From NCBI RefSeq assembly GCF_030687575.1, contig NZ_CP117439.1, forward strand, positions 5,099,501 to 5,163,500: DNA of 64,000 nt. Reading direction: 5' to 3'. Every line of letters begins with the position of its first letter. Within the stretch, counting starts at the first letter, position 1. Shown here piece after piece: positions 8,651 to 18,426 of the stretch. The notes below the pieces were generated by a model. It worked only from the letters and a program-made list of their open reading frames with translations. It was not told the DNA's origin and searched no databases. The position numbers and the translations under genes are program-made. The stretch is from Pseudomonas sp. FP2309. Its GTDB lineage: Bacteria; Pseudomonadota; Gammaproteobacteria; Pseudomonadales; Pseudomonadaceae.

Positions 8651-10420
8651 TCAGAGTCCAAAGGCCTCCGCAGGCAGACTCATCAGGCATTCGCTGCCCG
8701 CCTCCACGGCCGCGCGATGGCTGGCAGTACGCGGTAACAGGCGCTTGAAGTAGAACTCGCAGGTGGCCAGTTTGGCCTTGGCAAACTCGACATCGTCATG
8801 CTCCTGCGCGGCCATCGCCATGCGCAACCACAGGTAGGCGAGGATCACATAACCGCTGTACATCAAGTAATCCACCGCCGCCGCGCCCACTTCGTCAGGG
8901 TTTTTCATCGCGGCCATACCGACTTGGGTGGTCAGCGCGCCCCATTCCTGATTCAGTTGATTGAGCTGTGCCACGTAGGCATTGAGCTGTGGATGCTCGG
9001 TATTGGCCGCACAGAACTTATGCACGATTTTAGTGAACCCGCGCAGCAGCTTGCCCTGGCTGCCCAGCACCTTGCGCCCCAGCAGGTCGAGGGCCTGGAT
9101 GCCATTGGTGCCCTCATAGATCGGTGCAATCCGCGCATCACGCACCAATTGCTCCATGCCCCATTCGCGAATATAGCCATGGCCGCCGAACACCTGCATG
9201 CCGTGGTTGGTCACCTCCAGCCCGGTGTCGGTCATAAAGGCTTTGCAGATCGGCGTGAGAAACGCCAACAGGTCCTCGGCCTCCTGGCGTTGCGCGGGGT
9301 CGCTGCTCAAGTGCGCCGTGTCGAGCAGTTGCGCAGTGAAGTAGGCCAACGCGCGATTGCCTTCGTTGAAGGCTTTCATGGTCAGCAGCATGCGACGCAC
9401 GTCGGCGTGCACGATGATCGGGTCGGCGGCTTTGTCCGGGGCCTTGGCGCCGGTCAGCGAGCGCATTTGCAGGCGGTCGCTGGCGTATTTGACTGCGCCC
9501 TGAAAGCTCGCTTCGCCATTGCACAGGCCCTGCATGCCGGTGCCCAGACGCGCGTGATTCATCATGGTGAACATGCAGTTGAGGCCTTTGTTGACCTCGC
9601 CAATCAAGAAGCCCTTGGCGCCGTCAAAGTTCAGCACGCAGGTGGCCGAGGCCTTGATGCCCATTTTGTGTTCGATCGAGCCGCACTGCACCGCGTTGCG
9701 CTCACCGGAGTCGGCATGGAACTTGGGCACGATAAACAGGGAAATGCCCTTGGTCCCAGCCGGTGCATCCGGCAGCTTGGCCAGCACCAGATGGATGATA
9801 TTCGCACTCAGGTCGTGCTCGCCGGCCGAGATGAAGATCTTGCTGCCGGTGACCGCATAACTGCCGTCAGCCTGGGGCACGGCGCGGGTTTTGATCAGGC
9901 CCAGGTCGGTGCCGCAGTGGGCTTCGGTCAGGCACATGGTGCCGGTCCATTCACCAGCGGTGAGTTTGCCCAGGTACGTGTCTTTTTGTTCAGCGGTGCC
10001 GTGGGCGTGGATCGCCGACATGGCGCCGTGAGTCAGGCCGGGGTACATGCCCCAGGACGTGTTGCTGGAGCCGATCATTTCACTGAGCACCAGCCCCAAC
10101 GATTGCGGCAAGCCCTGGCCACCGTAGGCCGGGTCCGCCGCGACGCCGTGCCAGCCGCCTTCGACGTAGTGGGCGAACGCCGCCTTGAACCCTTTAGGCG
10201 TGGTGACGACGCCATTGTCGAAATGGCAGCCTTCTTCGTCGCCGCTGCGGTTAAGCGGGGAGAGCACGTTTTCGCAAAATTTCGCGCCTTCTTCAAGGAT
10301 CGCGCTGACCATGTCCGGGCTGGCGTCGGTGGCGCCAAGCGAGGCGTAGTGGCCGTGAAAATCAAACACGTTGTCGATCAGAAAGCGCATGTCGCGCAAG
10401 GGAGCTTTGTACTCAGGCAT
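8651..10420 (-). CDS. Acyl-CoA dehydrogenase, long FadE-type (PA0507-like)
   Basis: 589 residues from the second of two nearby ATGs. The ATG at 10420 has GGAGA seven bases upstream and gives the family start MPEYKAPLRDMRF; the ATG at 10426 has almost no spacing. Domain layout equals its neighbours: [25 protein letters not shown], catalytic [17 protein letters not shown], then the C-terminal extension. It is the middle of three paralogues and matches PA0507 by order. Chain-length preference cannot be predicted from the sequence alone. No PsrA-like box was found directly upstream. Confidence 0.91.
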   Translation of the reverse strand: MPEYKAPLRDMRFLIDNVFDFHGHYASLGATDASPDMVSAILEEGAKFCENVLSPLNRSGDEEGCHFDNGVVTTPKGFKAAFAHYVEGGWHGVAADPAYGGQGLPQSLGLVLSEMIGSSNTSWGMYPGLTHGAMSAIHAHGTAEQKDTYLGKLTAGEWTGTMCLTEAHCGTDLGLIKTRAVPQADGSYAVTGSKIFISAGEHDLSANIIHLVLAKLPDAPAGTKGISLFIVPKFHADSGERNAVQCGSIEHKMGIKASATCVLNFDGAKGFLIGEVNKGLNCMFTMMNHARLGTGMQGLCNGEASFQGAVKYASDRLQMRSLTGAKAPDKAADPIIVHADVRRMLLTMKAFNEGNRALAYFTAQLLDTAHLSSDPAQRQEAEDLLAFLTPICKAFMTDTGLEVTNHGMQVFGGHGYIREWGMEQLVRDARIAPIYEGTNGIQALDLLGRKVLGSQGKLLRGFTKIVHKFCAANTEHPQLNAYVAQLNQLNQEWGALTTQVGMAAMKNPDEVGAAAVDYLMYSGYVILAYLWLRMAMAAQEHDDVEFAKAKLATCEFYFKRLLPRTASHRAAVEAGSECLMSLPAEAFGL

Positions 10421-10509
10421 GGTCATGTCTCCGGCGGCAGATACCTCAACCTACTGCCGGCCAGCGCCCCGAACAATCACTGTAGAAGCGCTGAATACAG
10501 CGCCATCAC

Positions 10510-11799
10510 TCAACCGGCAGCGCTCTGCATGCGCACCGCGCCACGGCGTGTTTGCCCGGCGGCGACCACACAGTTGCGGCCCGCGCCCTTGGCGGCATAC
10601 AGCGCCTGGTCGGCGGATTTGAGCACCTCTTCGGGCGTACGCTGGTCGACCTGACGCTCGGCCACGCCGATGCTGACCGTCACCGACACACTCGACGCGC
10701 CGCTGGCGGCCCGGCGCTGACGGCCTTGTTGATCATCCTGGGGCCGATCGGCGTTGCGCAGCTTGATGTCGTAGTTGGCAATGATCTCGCGGATTTCTTC
10801 CAAGTGCGGCATGCACTCATCCAGGGTCTTGCCGGCAAACACCACGGCGAACTCTTCACCACCGTAGCGATAGGCGCGCCCGCCGCCGTTGACCTTGGAC
10901 AGTTTGCTCGCCACCAGCCGCAATACCTGGTCGCCGACGTCGTGGCCATGGGTATCGTTGAAGCGTTTGAAGTGATCAACGTCGCTCATCGCCAGTACGT
11001 AATTGCGCCCCAGGCGCTGCATGCGCTCATTGAGTGCACGACGCCCAGGCAGGCCGGTCAGCTCATCGCGGAACGCCATTTGATAGGCCTCATGGGCCAC
11101 GCCGGCGGCGATCATCAGCATCACCTGGCTGCACATGATGTTGAGGGTGAACGGCAGGATGAACGTCTGCGGCAACATCCAAAACACCCCCAGCAGTCCC
11201 ACCAGTTGCGCCGCATGCAACGGGCGCGGCTGGTACCAATACTGCGCCGCCAGGGTGAGGAAGCCGATCAAAAACATCGGGTACGACAACTGGATCAGGC
11301 TCATCCACCTGCCATGCAACGCCGGCCAGCGGATCTCCGCCAACCAGTTCAGCACGGCCTCCGGGTAACTCTGCTCCAGGGCCAACGCAACGCTGCCGAT
11401 GGCCAGCAACACGGCGCAGCGGGCCACGAAGTCGCGGAACAGGTGGGTCTTCTCCTGCCACAGTGCATAGATGCTGAACAGCAGGGGCAATAACAGGCAG
11501 CACAAATGAAACACCACCGCCGCGTCTTCGCGTACGCGGCCATTGTCGCGGTAGAAATCGGTCTGGGTATCCAGCAGGAAATAGGCGATGTACACCGTGA
11601 TCATCAAGAACAGCTCACGCTGGCGCCGGTACACAGCGCAGTAAGAACCGCCGAGCAGCAACACCAGAGTCGGCAACACATTGAACAACGAGGTGAAGAA
11701 CACGCTGAGGTCTTTGACGTACGCAGCCGAGAGCCCCGCCAGCAACAGCAGTAACGAAGGAAGGAAATGACTGAAACGTACAGCGGACACGCGTGACAA
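10510..11799 (-). CDS. Membrane-anchored diguanylate cyclase (GGDEF protein)
   Basis: 429 residues. About seven hydrophobic segments fill residues 1-240 and act as the probable sensor. A GGDEF domain follows, starting at ELTGLPGRRALNERM, with active site RYGGEEF (GGEEF form, catalytically competent in the family) and the DVDHFKRFNDTHGHDVGD metal/nucleotide loop. It would make cyclic di-GMP from two GTP at the inner membrane. The RxxD inhibitory site normally five residues before the motif is absent (NGGGRAYRY instead), so classical product inhibition is unlikely. A low-complexity basic insert (QDDQQGRQRRAASGAS) sits inside the domain. It separates the fadE paralogues and is divergent from the unknown gene at 12104. 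Confidence 0.93.
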   Translation of the reverse strand: MSRVSAVRFSHFLPSLLLLLAGLSAAYVKDLSVFFTSLFNVLPTLVLLLGGSYCAVYRRQRELFLMITVYIAYFLLDTQTDFYRDNGRVREDAAVVFHLCCLLLPLLFSIYALWQEKTHLFRDFVARCAVLLAIGSVALALEQSYPEAVLNWLAEIRWPALHGRWMSLIQLSYPMFLIGFLTLAAQYWYQPRPLHAAQLVGLLGVFWMLPQTFILPFTLNIMCSQVMLMIAAGVAHEAYQMAFRDELTGLPGRRALNERMQRLGRNYVLAMSDVDHFKRFNDTHGHDVGDQVLRLVASKLSKVNGGGRAYRYGGEEFAVVFAGKTLDECMPHLEEIREIIANYDIKLRNADRPQDDQQGRQRRAASGASSVSVTVSIGVAERQVDQRTPEEVLKSADQALYAAKGAGRNCVVAAGQTRRGAVRMQSAAG

Positions 11800-11992
11800 G
11801 GGTAAAACTCCGACCCGCAGAAAGGTAGTAGCACTATGCCTTCATGCCAACAGTTAACCACAAGCTGTCTGACATGTATCACTATGCCACTACTTTAACG
11901 GCCGGTTGGGCCAATCCCTGAGTGCCACGCTCTGGTTTTTTACCTCGCACAACAGGTCCCGAGAAAAGCCAAGCATCAGGCAGCCCCAGCGC

Positions 11993-12010
11993 ACTGTCAG
12001 TTCTGACAGT
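11993..12010. promoter_or_regulatory. ACTGTCAG-TT-CTGACAGT palindrome in a divergent promoter region
   Basis: Two perfect 8-bp inverted arms separated by TT lie in the 304-bp region between the divergent diguanylate cyclase and the unknown gene at 12104. The size and symmetry suit a dimeric regulator. No known regulator is assigned. The rest of 11800-12103 holds no convincing gene. Confidence 0.4.
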
Positions 12011-12103
12011 ATCCGTCACAAGGTTTGCTGTGTTTAATCCAAACAACGCCCAGTGAGCCGTCGGGACGAGGAAATTTCCTTCAACCATCCGGGAGCGTTT
12101 TCC

Positions 12104-13693
12104 ATGGACGCCTCAATCAACGATCTGGTGCGTGCAAGTTCACTGTTCTTGATCCGTAACGCCATCCCCCGGTTGCCACCACTGATCGTGGTGGACGCCA
12201 TCCCCGATACAGACGGCCTTGTCCCGTTGACAGCCGCAGCCGGTGACTTGCGCATTCGAATTCCGCCCCAGCCGCAGCCCGGCCCTCCCGGCTCCCGCCC
12301 CATCATCAGGGTGTACGCGGAGCTGCCCCCACCGGCGGAATACCAAGTGCTGTCCTACCACCAACTGCCGGCCTATCCCGTCGGGGAGTTCGAGGTCCTC
12401 GTGCCACGCCGCCTGGTGGGGAGTGAGGGCGACTATCGGCTCACCTACATTCTGGAAGACGGTGACAACGTGTCGCGTGCAACCACCAGCACGTCCTTGC
12501 GCGTCCAGAAAAGATCGCCTTTTGGCTATCTGTCCATCACACCACCGCGCCCCCTGCTGCCGGCGAATCTGGCGACACCGCTGATCACCGATGAGTACCT
12601 GGCCAACAATGACCCGGTGCTGTTCAGAATTCCGGAACATGTACAGATCAATAACCGGACCAAATTGCGCGGCGTGTTCTACTACGGCCACACCGACAGT
12701 CACATGCAAGTGCCCTACACCCCACCCATTACGTTGCCTGATGTACCGGCCGAGCGCCTGATCCCTGTGTCGGCGGCCATTATCCGTGCACGAGGCAATG
12801 GTTTGCGGCAATTGACTTACCGCATCATCGACCAGGCGGGCTGCCGCGACCGGGACTCGTTGATTCTTGAGGTCAAAGTGGCCGTACGGATCACCCCGGC
12901 GAACATCTCTATCCCACGGGTGACACAGGCGATCGCGCCGGACAATACCGTGACCCAGGCCGATATCCTAAAAAGCGGATTGGGAGGGATGGAGGTGTGG
13001 CTGGACAACGTCGACAATTTGCAAATCGGCGACACGGTGACCGTGACCCTCTCGGGCGCAGCCGTAACGGCACCGCTGACTTATGCGGGGCAACCGCTAC
13101 CGTTAAGGTTTATCGTCAACACGGCGCAAATACAGGCTGTACTTCCGACTGCCCCCACCACGGATACGCCAGCTCAGGTGGGGTTCAGAATCACCAGCGG
13201 CGGGGTAGTCTTCAACGGTCCTGTCAGAGCCCTGATCTTCAACCTGACGGCCCTGATGACGCTCCCGCCGCCGCGGGTGCAGAACCTGAACGCGGAGGGC
13301 AACCTCAACTGCAGCTCGCCGCAACCCTTGGACACGGCCTATACAAATCGTTTCATTACGGTGTTTATCCCCCCTTCGGTGCTTCTGATTGCCGGTAAAA
13401 CGCTGACGCTGAGCTGCGCATTGAGCCGGCAGGACGATGGTTCAAACCTCATCGTTCCACCTGTGACGGTCGCTGTCGTATTGTCAGCCGACGCGCCAAC
13501 CCTGGGTCTTACCGTGAATGTGCCCTATTCGACCAGCATGGGAGTGATCGGCAGGGGCGTGATGTATTTCAGCTATTGGATGCCAAATAACACCGGTCAA
13601 CTGCTTCGATCTTCAACGGTGGCCATAGCGGTCAGGGGCGTATTGCCGGGCAACGTGTATTGCGACGGCACGCCCTATACGCCGACACCTTGA
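12104..13693 (+). CDS. Hypothetical protein with repeated beta-rich (Ig-like) segments
   Basis: 529 residues from the ATG at 12104, which has GGGAG eight bases upstream (an in-frame GTG at 12053 lacks this). There is no signal peptide or membrane helix. The sequence is rich in Pro, Thr, Val and Ile, with recurring stretches such as RVYAELPPPAEYQVLSYHQL, LTYILEDGDN, LTYRIIDQAG and VTVTLSGAAV, like several Ig-like or cadherin-like beta-sandwich repeats of about 110-130 residues. Such proteins occur in fluorescent pseudomonads as strain-variable genes; function is unknown. It interrupts the fadE cluster on the opposite strand, which suggests later insertion. Confidence 0.7.
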   Translation: MDASINDLVRASSLFLIRNAIPRLPPLIVVDAIPDTDGLVPLTAAAGDLRIRIPPQPQPGPPGSRPIIRVYAELPPPAEYQVLSYHQLPAYPVGEFEVLVPRRLVGSEGDYRLTYILEDGDNVSRATTSTSLRVQKRSPFGYLSITPPRPLLPANLATPLITDEYLANNDPVLFRIPEHVQINNRTKLRGVFYYGHTDSHMQVPYTPPITLPDVPAERLIPVSAAIIRARGNGLRQLTYRIIDQAGCRDRDSLILEVKVAVRITPANISIPRVTQAIAPDNTVTQADILKSGLGGMEVWLDNVDNLQIGDTVTVTLSGAAVTAPLTYAGQPLPLRFIVNTAQIQAVLPTAPTTDTPAQVGFRITSGGVVFNGPVRALIFNLTALMTLPPPRVQNLNAEGNLNCSSPQPLDTAYTNRFITVFIPPSVLLIAGKTLTLSCALSRQDDGSNLIVPPVTVAVVLSADAPTLGLTVNVPYSTSMGVIGRGVMYFSYWMPNNTGQLLRSSTVAIAVRGVLPGNVYCDGTPYTPTP

Positions 13694-13713
13694 GTGCCAG
13701 GCTGACGCCCACA

Positions 13714-13747
13714 AAAAACCGCCGCTCCCGAAAGAGAGCGGCGGTTT
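13714..13747. terminator. Bidirectional terminator between convergent genes
   Basis: AAAACCGCCGCTC and GAGCGGCGGTTT arms with A and T runs on the two sides lie between the convergent unknown gene (stop at 13693) and the fadE1-like gene (stop at 13768). Confidence 0.9.
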
Positions 13748-13767
13748 CAGTGAGAACCCGGTAAGGC

Positions 13768-15573
13768 TTAGTAAGCCAGGCCGAAGTCTTCTTCTTTCAT
13801 GTCCATCAGGTTATTGGCGCCCGACAGCATGGTTGCCACGTGGGTACGGGTACGCGGCAGGATGCGCTGGAAGTAGAAGCGCGCGGTCTGCAGCTTGGCG
13901 GTGTAGAACGCTTCTTCGCCTGTGCCGGCTGCCAGTTTTTCGGCTGCCAGGCGTGCCATGTCGGCCCAGAAGTAAGCCAGGCACGCGTAACCGGAGTACA
14001 TCAGGTAATCCACCGAGGCGGCACCGACTTCTTCGCGGTCCTTCATCGCGGCCATGCCGACCTTCATGGTCAACTCGCCCCATTCTTTGTTCAGTGCCGC
14101 CAACGGTGCGACGAATTCCTTGACGGCTTCGTTGCCTTCGTTGGCCTGGCAGAACTTGTGCACGATCTTGGTGAAGCCCTTGAGCGCTTCGCCCTGGGTC
14201 ATCAGCACTTTACGGCCGAGCAGGTCCAGCGCCTGGATGCCGGTGGTGCCTTCGTACAGCATCGAAATGCGGCTGTCGCGAACGTTTTGCTCCATGCCCC
14301 ACTCGGCGATGAAACCGTGGCCGCCGTAGATCTGCACGCCATGGTTGGCGGACTCAAAACCGACTTCGGTCATGAACGCCTTGGCGATCGGGGTCATGAA
14401 TGCCAGCAGACCGTCTGCTTGCTTCTTGGCCTCGTCGTCGGTGCCGTACTTGACGATGTCCACTTGCTTGGCGGTGAAGTACACCATCGCACGGTTGCCT
14501 TCGGCGAAGGCTTTCATGGTCAGCAGCATACGGCGCACGTCAGGGTGCACGATGATTGGGTCAGCCGCTTTTTCCGGCGCTTTCGGGCCAGTCAGGGAGC
14601 GCATTTGCAGGCGATCGCGAGCGTATTTCAAACCGCCCTGGAAGCCGATCTCGGCGTGGGCCAGGCCTTGCAATGCGGTGCCCAGGCGAGCGGTGTTCAT
14701 AAAGGTGAACATGCAGTTCAGGCCTTTGTTCGCCGGGCCGATCAGGTAACCGGTGGCCGCGTCGAAGTTCATCACGCAGGTGGCGTTGCCGTGGATCCCC
14801 ATCTTGTGTTCCAGGGAACCGCAGTTCACCGCGTTGCGCGCACCGATCGAACCGTCTGCGTTCGGGATGAACTTGGGCACGATAAACAGCGAGATACCTT
14901 TGGTGCCGGCCGGCGCGTCCGGCAGGCGGGCCAGCACGATGTGGACGATGTTGTCAGCCATGTCGTGCTCACCGGCCGAGATAAAGATTTTGGTGCCGGA
15001 TACTTTGTAGGAACCATCGGCCTGAGGCTCGGCCTTGGTGCGCAGCATGCCCAGGTCGGTGCCACAGTGCGGCTCGGTCAGGCACATGGTGCCGGTCCAC
15101 TCGCCCGACACCAGCTTGGTCAGGTAAGCGGCCTGCTGCTCCGGGGTGCCGTGCTCGGAGATGGTGTTCATCGCGCCGTGGGACAGGCCTGGGTACATGC
15201 CCCAAGACCAGTTGGCTTCGCCGACCATTTCGCTCACGGCCAGGCCCAGGGATTCCGGCAGGCCTTGGCCACCGTGCTCCACGTCGTGGGCCAGGCTCGG
15301 CCAGCCGCCTTCGACGAATTGCTTGTAGGCCTCTTTGAAACCCGTCGGGGTCTTAACGCCTGACTCACTCCAGGTGCACCCTTCGATGTCGCCCACACGG
15401 TTCAACGGTGCCAGCACTTGCTCACAAAACTTGGCGCCCTCCTCGAGGATGGCGTCAACCATATCCGGGGTGGCGTCCTGGCAAGCAGGCAGGCTCTGAT
15501 AGTGCGCGTCATAACCGAGCAGTTCGTCACGAACGAAGCGAATATCACGCAAGGGGGCCTTGTAGTCAGGCAT
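13768..15573 (-). CDS. fadE1: Acyl-CoA dehydrogenase FadE1-type (PA0506-like)
   Basis: 601 residues, [20 protein letters not shown], third member of the paralogous set. Motifs: [34 protein letters not shown], catalytic-glutamate segment [17 protein letters not shown] (TTG where the other two have TNG), and a long C-terminal extension ending [11 protein letters not shown]. By order it matches PA0506, reported as a long-chain-preferring FadE1 (recollection); it would desaturate acyl-CoA in beta-oxidation. Its upstream region carries overlapping PsrA-type sites, so induction by fatty acids is predicted. It is separated from the small gene at 15826 by 252 bp. Confidence 0.92.
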   Translation of the reverse strand: MPDYKAPLRDIRFVRDELLGYDAHYQSLPACQDATPDMVDAILEEGAKFCEQVLAPLNRVGDIEGCTWSESGVKTPTGFKEAYKQFVEGGWPSLAHDVEHGGQGLPESLGLAVSEMVGEANWSWGMYPGLSHGAMNTISEHGTPEQQAAYLTKLVSGEWTGTMCLTEPHCGTDLGMLRTKAEPQADGSYKVSGTKIFISAGEHDMADNIVHIVLARLPDAPAGTKGISLFIVPKFIPNADGSIGARNAVNCGSLEHKMGIHGNATCVMNFDAATGYLIGPANKGLNCMFTFMNTARLGTALQGLAHAEIGFQGGLKYARDRLQMRSLTGPKAPEKAADPIIVHPDVRRMLLTMKAFAEGNRAMVYFTAKQVDIVKYGTDDEAKKQADGLLAFMTPIAKAFMTEVGFESANHGVQIYGGHGFIAEWGMEQNVRDSRISMLYEGTTGIQALDLLGRKVLMTQGEALKGFTKIVHKFCQANEGNEAVKEFVAPLAALNKEWGELTMKVGMAAMKDREEVGAASVDYLMYSGYACLAYFWADMARLAAEKLAAGTGEEAFYTAKLQTARFYFQRILPRTRTHVATMLSGANNLMDMKEEDFGLAY

Positions 15574-15633
15574 AGCGATAAACCTCTGCTGATGTAGCTG
15601 GGATGAACAACCGCGTGGAATTTATTGTGGCGG

Positions 15634-15662
15634 TCAAACAGGTGTTTGAAACATACGTTTAC
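15634..15662 (-). promoter_or_regulatory. Two overlapping PsrA-type operators upstream of fadE1
   Basis: TCAAAC-AGGT-GTTTGA at 15634-15649 fits the PsrA box (G/C)AAAC-N2-4-GTTT(G/C). A second match, GAAAC-ATAC-GTTTA, overlaps it at 15648-15661. PsrA is the fatty-acid-responsive TetR repressor of beta-oxidation genes in Pseudomonas. The sites are 60-90 bp upstream of the fadE1 start, in a normal promoter position. Confidence 0.7.
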
Positions 15663-15825
15663 GACCTGGGGATGTCAAGCGTCGTCCGGATGCCGTTTGT
15701 CATGACGCGCGTCAATGGCAGGCGCGACGAGGCCTGCGGCGTGGAGCCACAAGGGGTAAACAGAAAATGTAGGTTTGCGCAGGCGCGACCGGCTTCAGGA
15801 CGAAGCCGGGAATCAGCAGAAAGGG

Positions 15826-16107
15826 TTAAGCGTAGGTATCGATCAGGGTGCCCAGCATTTCATCCGACGCCTTGGCGACTTTAACGCCCAGTTCGACCTG
15901 AAATTTGCCTTCGGCCAGTTCCACCATATTGCTGGCGGAGTTGGTCGGCTGACCGCGATTGACCGCCTGCAGGCGATCATTCTGCGCATCCGAAGGTTGG
16001 CTGGTGGCGGCACTGGCGATCTTGCCGGCGGCCTGGTCGACACGGCTTTGCCCGGACTGAATGGTATTCAGGCCCGAATAAAACGCGCTGCTTCCAGAGA
16101 TTTCCAT
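15826..16107 (-). CDS. Small conserved protein (PA0505-like) with axial-protein-like termini
   Basis: 93 residues. The start MEISGSSAFYSGLNTIQSGQ SRVDQAAGKIASAAT resembles the N-terminal helix of flagellar rod/hook proteins (small residues, GL.. spacing, A..IA.A.T). The end LGVKVAKASDEMLGTLIDTYA resembles the matching C-terminal helix (..ADEMLGTLINI). The globular middle of those proteins is missing. No signal peptide or cysteine is present. Function is unknown; it lies between bioD and fadE1, all on the same strand, as PA0505 does in PAO1 (recollection). It could form a self-pairing coiled coil. Confidence 0.8.
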   Translation of the reverse strand: MEISGSSAFYSGLNTIQSGQSRVDQAAGKIASAATSQPSDAQNDRLQAVNRGQPTNSASNMVELAEGKFQVELGVKVAKASDEMLGTLIDTYA

Positions 16108-16212
16108 GGCTAAGCCTGCCTTTAGAGAATCGTGAGCTGTGATTGAAACAGAGATCGTGGCAAAAGGCCCGTCAAAAACACTAATGGCACAATGCCTTGG
16201 CGATAGCCAAAA

Positions 16213-16893
16213 TCAGTCAAGCAGGTCCAGCAGCAAGTACGGCGCCACGGCTTCAGCCCCGGCGTGCTTGAGTTTGGGAACACGTCCCAGACAGGGTGCG
16301 GGCAACCGTTCGGCGAGGGTTGCCAGGTTTTCCTCCAGACGGGAGGTCTTGGGGTCGATGATATTGGCCACCCATCCCGCCAACTGCAAACCGTCCCGTG
16401 CGATGGCTTCAGCGGTGAGCAACGCATGACTGATACACCCCAGGCGCACGCCGACCACCAGGATCACCGGCAATTTGAGCGCCATGGCCAGATCCGACAG
16501 GTTGGCCTGATCGGCCAAGGGCACGCGCCAACCGCCCGCGCCCTCAATCAGGGTGAAATCCGCCCGGCGCGCCAGAATCTGTTGCATGGGTTTAAGCAAC
16601 GACTGCACCGTCAGCGACACGCCCGCCTCCCGCGCCGCCAAATGCGGGGCGATGGCCGGCTCGAACGCCACCGGGTTGACCTCGGCGTAACTCAACGGCA
16701 ATGAGCACTGCGCCAGCAGCGCCAGGGCATCGGCGTTGCGCAACCCCTTGGGCGTGACCGTGCAACCGGACGCCACCGGTTTGCCGGCCGCCGTGCTTTT
16801 GCCGGCCTGGCGCGCCGCATGCAACAGGCCCGCAGCGACTGTGGTTTTGCCGACATCGGTGTCAGTGCCGGTGATGAAATAAGCGGCGCTCAT
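16213..16893 (-). CDS. bioD: BioD, dethiobiotin synthetase
   Basis: 226 residues, the standard length. The P-loop [10 protein letters not shown] (residues 8-17) begins the protein, followed by GKPVASGC and the [11 protein letters not shown] motif. It closes the ureido ring of diaminopelargonate with CO2 and ATP, the next-to-last step of biotin synthesis. It overlaps bioC by four bases and is last of the bioB-F-H-C-D run. No bioA (diaminopelargonate aminotransferase) lies in the window, as expected for Pseudomonas, where it maps elsewhere. Confidence 0.96.
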   Translation of the reverse strand: MSAAYFITGTDTDVGKTTVAAGLLHAARQAGKSTAAGKPVASGCTVTPKGLRNADALALLAQCSLPLSYAEVNPVAFEPAIAPHLAAREAGVSLTVQSLLKPMQQILARRADFTLIEGAGGWRVPLADQANLSDLAMALKLPVILVVGVRLGCISHALLTAEAIARDGLQLAGWVANIIDPKTSRLEENLATLAERLPAPCLGRVPKLKHAGAEAVAPYLLLDLLD

Positions 16894-17702
16894 AGCGGTT
16901 TCTCCAGTACGGCGTACACCACCTGGTAAGTCGCCGGCAGGCCTTGGACCTGGCGGAACTGCTCATAGGCTTGCAGCAAGGCGGCAACTCGCGCACGGCC
17001 GGTCAACCCACCGGGGCGTCCAGGATTGAGATTGTGCGCACCCAGGGCTTTCAATTCATGGGTCAGGCTGCGCACATCCGGGTAATGCAACACATGGGGC
17101 CGGCGTTCCAGGCTGACCACACGCAAACCGCTGGCCGCGCACAGTTGCTGGTAAGCCTCGAAGGTGCGAAAGCGGTTGACGTGCACCAGGCCGTCCACGG
17201 CGCGCCAGCTCTCACGCAGCTCATCCAGGGTGCCCACGCACAAACTGGCGAAAGCCAATACGCCGCCTGGTTGCAGCACTCGATAAGCCTCGCTGAGCAC
17301 GGCCTCGAAGTTCGAACACCATTGCACCGCCAGGCTGGAGAAGAGCAGCTCAAAGCCATCCGCTTTCAGCGGCAAACGTTCCGCATCGCCGGCAATGAAG
17401 TGCCGCGCACCGCCTGAAGGTCGCGCGTGGTTGAGCATGCCCTCGGCAATATCCAGTGCCACGCCTTGGCTCGCCGGCCAGCGTGCAGCCAACGCACGGC
17501 TGAAATACCCCGTGCCGCAGCCCATATCCAGCCAGCGGTGTGGCGCGCAGGCAGATGGCAGGCGCGACAACAGTTCGTGCCCCACTGCCCGCTGCAATTG
17601 GGCCACGCTGTCGTAACTGGCCGCCGCGCGCGAGAAGGACGCAGCCACGTGGCGCTTGTCCGGCAAGCCGCCCGGCAAGGCGGGATGGGATAAATCAGTC
17701 AT
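16890..17702 (-). CDS. bioC: BioC, malonyl-ACP O-methyltransferase
   Basis: 270 residues from the ATG at 17702 ([20 protein letters not shown]); upstream in-frame starts lie inside bioH and lengthen the protein beyond the family norm. Family segments are the early [25 protein letters not shown]-binding motif [15 protein letters not shown], and [11 protein letters not shown]. BioC methylates malonyl-ACP to disguise it for pimeloyl synthesis; BioH later removes the ester. It overlaps bioH by eight bases and bioD by four. Confidence 0.94.
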   Translation of the reverse strand: MTDLSHPALPGGLPDKRHVAASFSRAAASYDSVAQLQRAVGHELLSRLPSACAPHRWLDMGCGTGYFSRALAARWPASQGVALDIAEGMLNHARPSGGARHFIAGDAERLPLKADGFELLFSSLAVQWCSNFEAVLSEAYRVLQPGGVLAFASLCVGTLDELRESWRAVDGLVHVNRFRTFEAYQQLCAASGLRVVSLERRPHVLHYPDVRSLTHELKALGAHNLNPGRPGGLTGRARVAALLQAYEQFRQVQGLPATYQVVYAVLEKPL

Positions 17703-18426
17703 CGGCACACTCATGCAAAAAAGCCTGGATGGCCCCCGCCACACCGTGGGGGTCTTCCAGAAGAAACGCGTGACCGGCCTGTTCGATCAGGCCGATTTCA
17801 ACATCAGGCAACAGTGCCAGCAGGTCAGCGGCGGCTTCGGCGGGCACCAACCCGTCCATCCCCGCGAACAGGTGCAACTGCGGGCCGCGATAAGCCAGCA
17901 AGGCGTCGCGGGTGTCCAATTGCGCGAGCAGTTCAAGGCCGCTCATCAATAGGCCGGGCGCGGTATGGGGCGCGCCGCTGACCAACAACCGCGAGAGCCC
18001 GCGCGGGTCTGCGCCGCCCTTGGCGCACAACAGCCCAAAGCGCTTGAGAGTGACGTGGGAGTCGGCATTGCAACCGGCGAGAAACGCATCAAAGGTGTCG
18101 GCGGGCATCGCGCTCGGCCAGGCGTCATGGGCCACGAAACACGGGTTGCTCGCCAGGGTCAGCAGGCCACAGCAACGCTCCCCGCGCCGCGCGGCCAACT
18201 CCGAGGCCAGCATCCCGCCCAGGGACCAGCCACCCAGCCAGGCGTTGTCCGGCAGCGTGGCGTCAAGCTCGTCGAGCCACTCATTCAGGTCGCTGGAATC
18301 CAGTACGGGCAACGGCTCGATCTGCACCTGCAAGCGCTCATCCAAGCCCCGCAACGCCGCCGACAGTGGTTCCAGCGGCGATACACCCAGGCCCCAGCCG
18401 GGCAGCAATATCAGTCGGTCACGCAT
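17695..18426 (-). CDS. bioH: BioH, pimeloyl-ACP methyl ester carboxylesterase
   Basis: 243 residues with an alpha/beta-hydrolase layout: [10 protein letters not shown] near the start (oxyanion region), nucleophile elbow [11 protein letters not shown] (Ser about 86), acid in [15 protein letters not shown] and the final histidine in [12 protein letters not shown]. It hydrolyses pimeloyl-ACP methyl ester to end the BioC-initiated cycle. Eight-base overlaps with bioF and bioC place it firmly within the operon. Confidence 0.94.
   Translation of the reverse strand: MRDRLILLPGWGLGVSPLEPLSAALRGLDERLQVQIEPLPVLDSSDLNEWLDELDATLPDNAWLGGWSLGGMLASELAARRGERCCGLLTLASNPCFVAHDAWPSAMPADTFDAFLAGCNADSHVTLKRFGLLCAKGGADPRGLSRLLVSGAPHTAPGLLMSGLELLAQLDTRDALLAYRGPQLHLFAGMDGLVPAEAAADLLALLPDVEIGLIEQAGHAFLLEDPHGVAGAIQAFLHECADD

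Noticed and set aside
8798..10654. 618-codon open frame on the plus strand across the second acyl-CoA dehydrogenase
   Set aside because: Antisense to a well-supported gene and extends into the next coding region.
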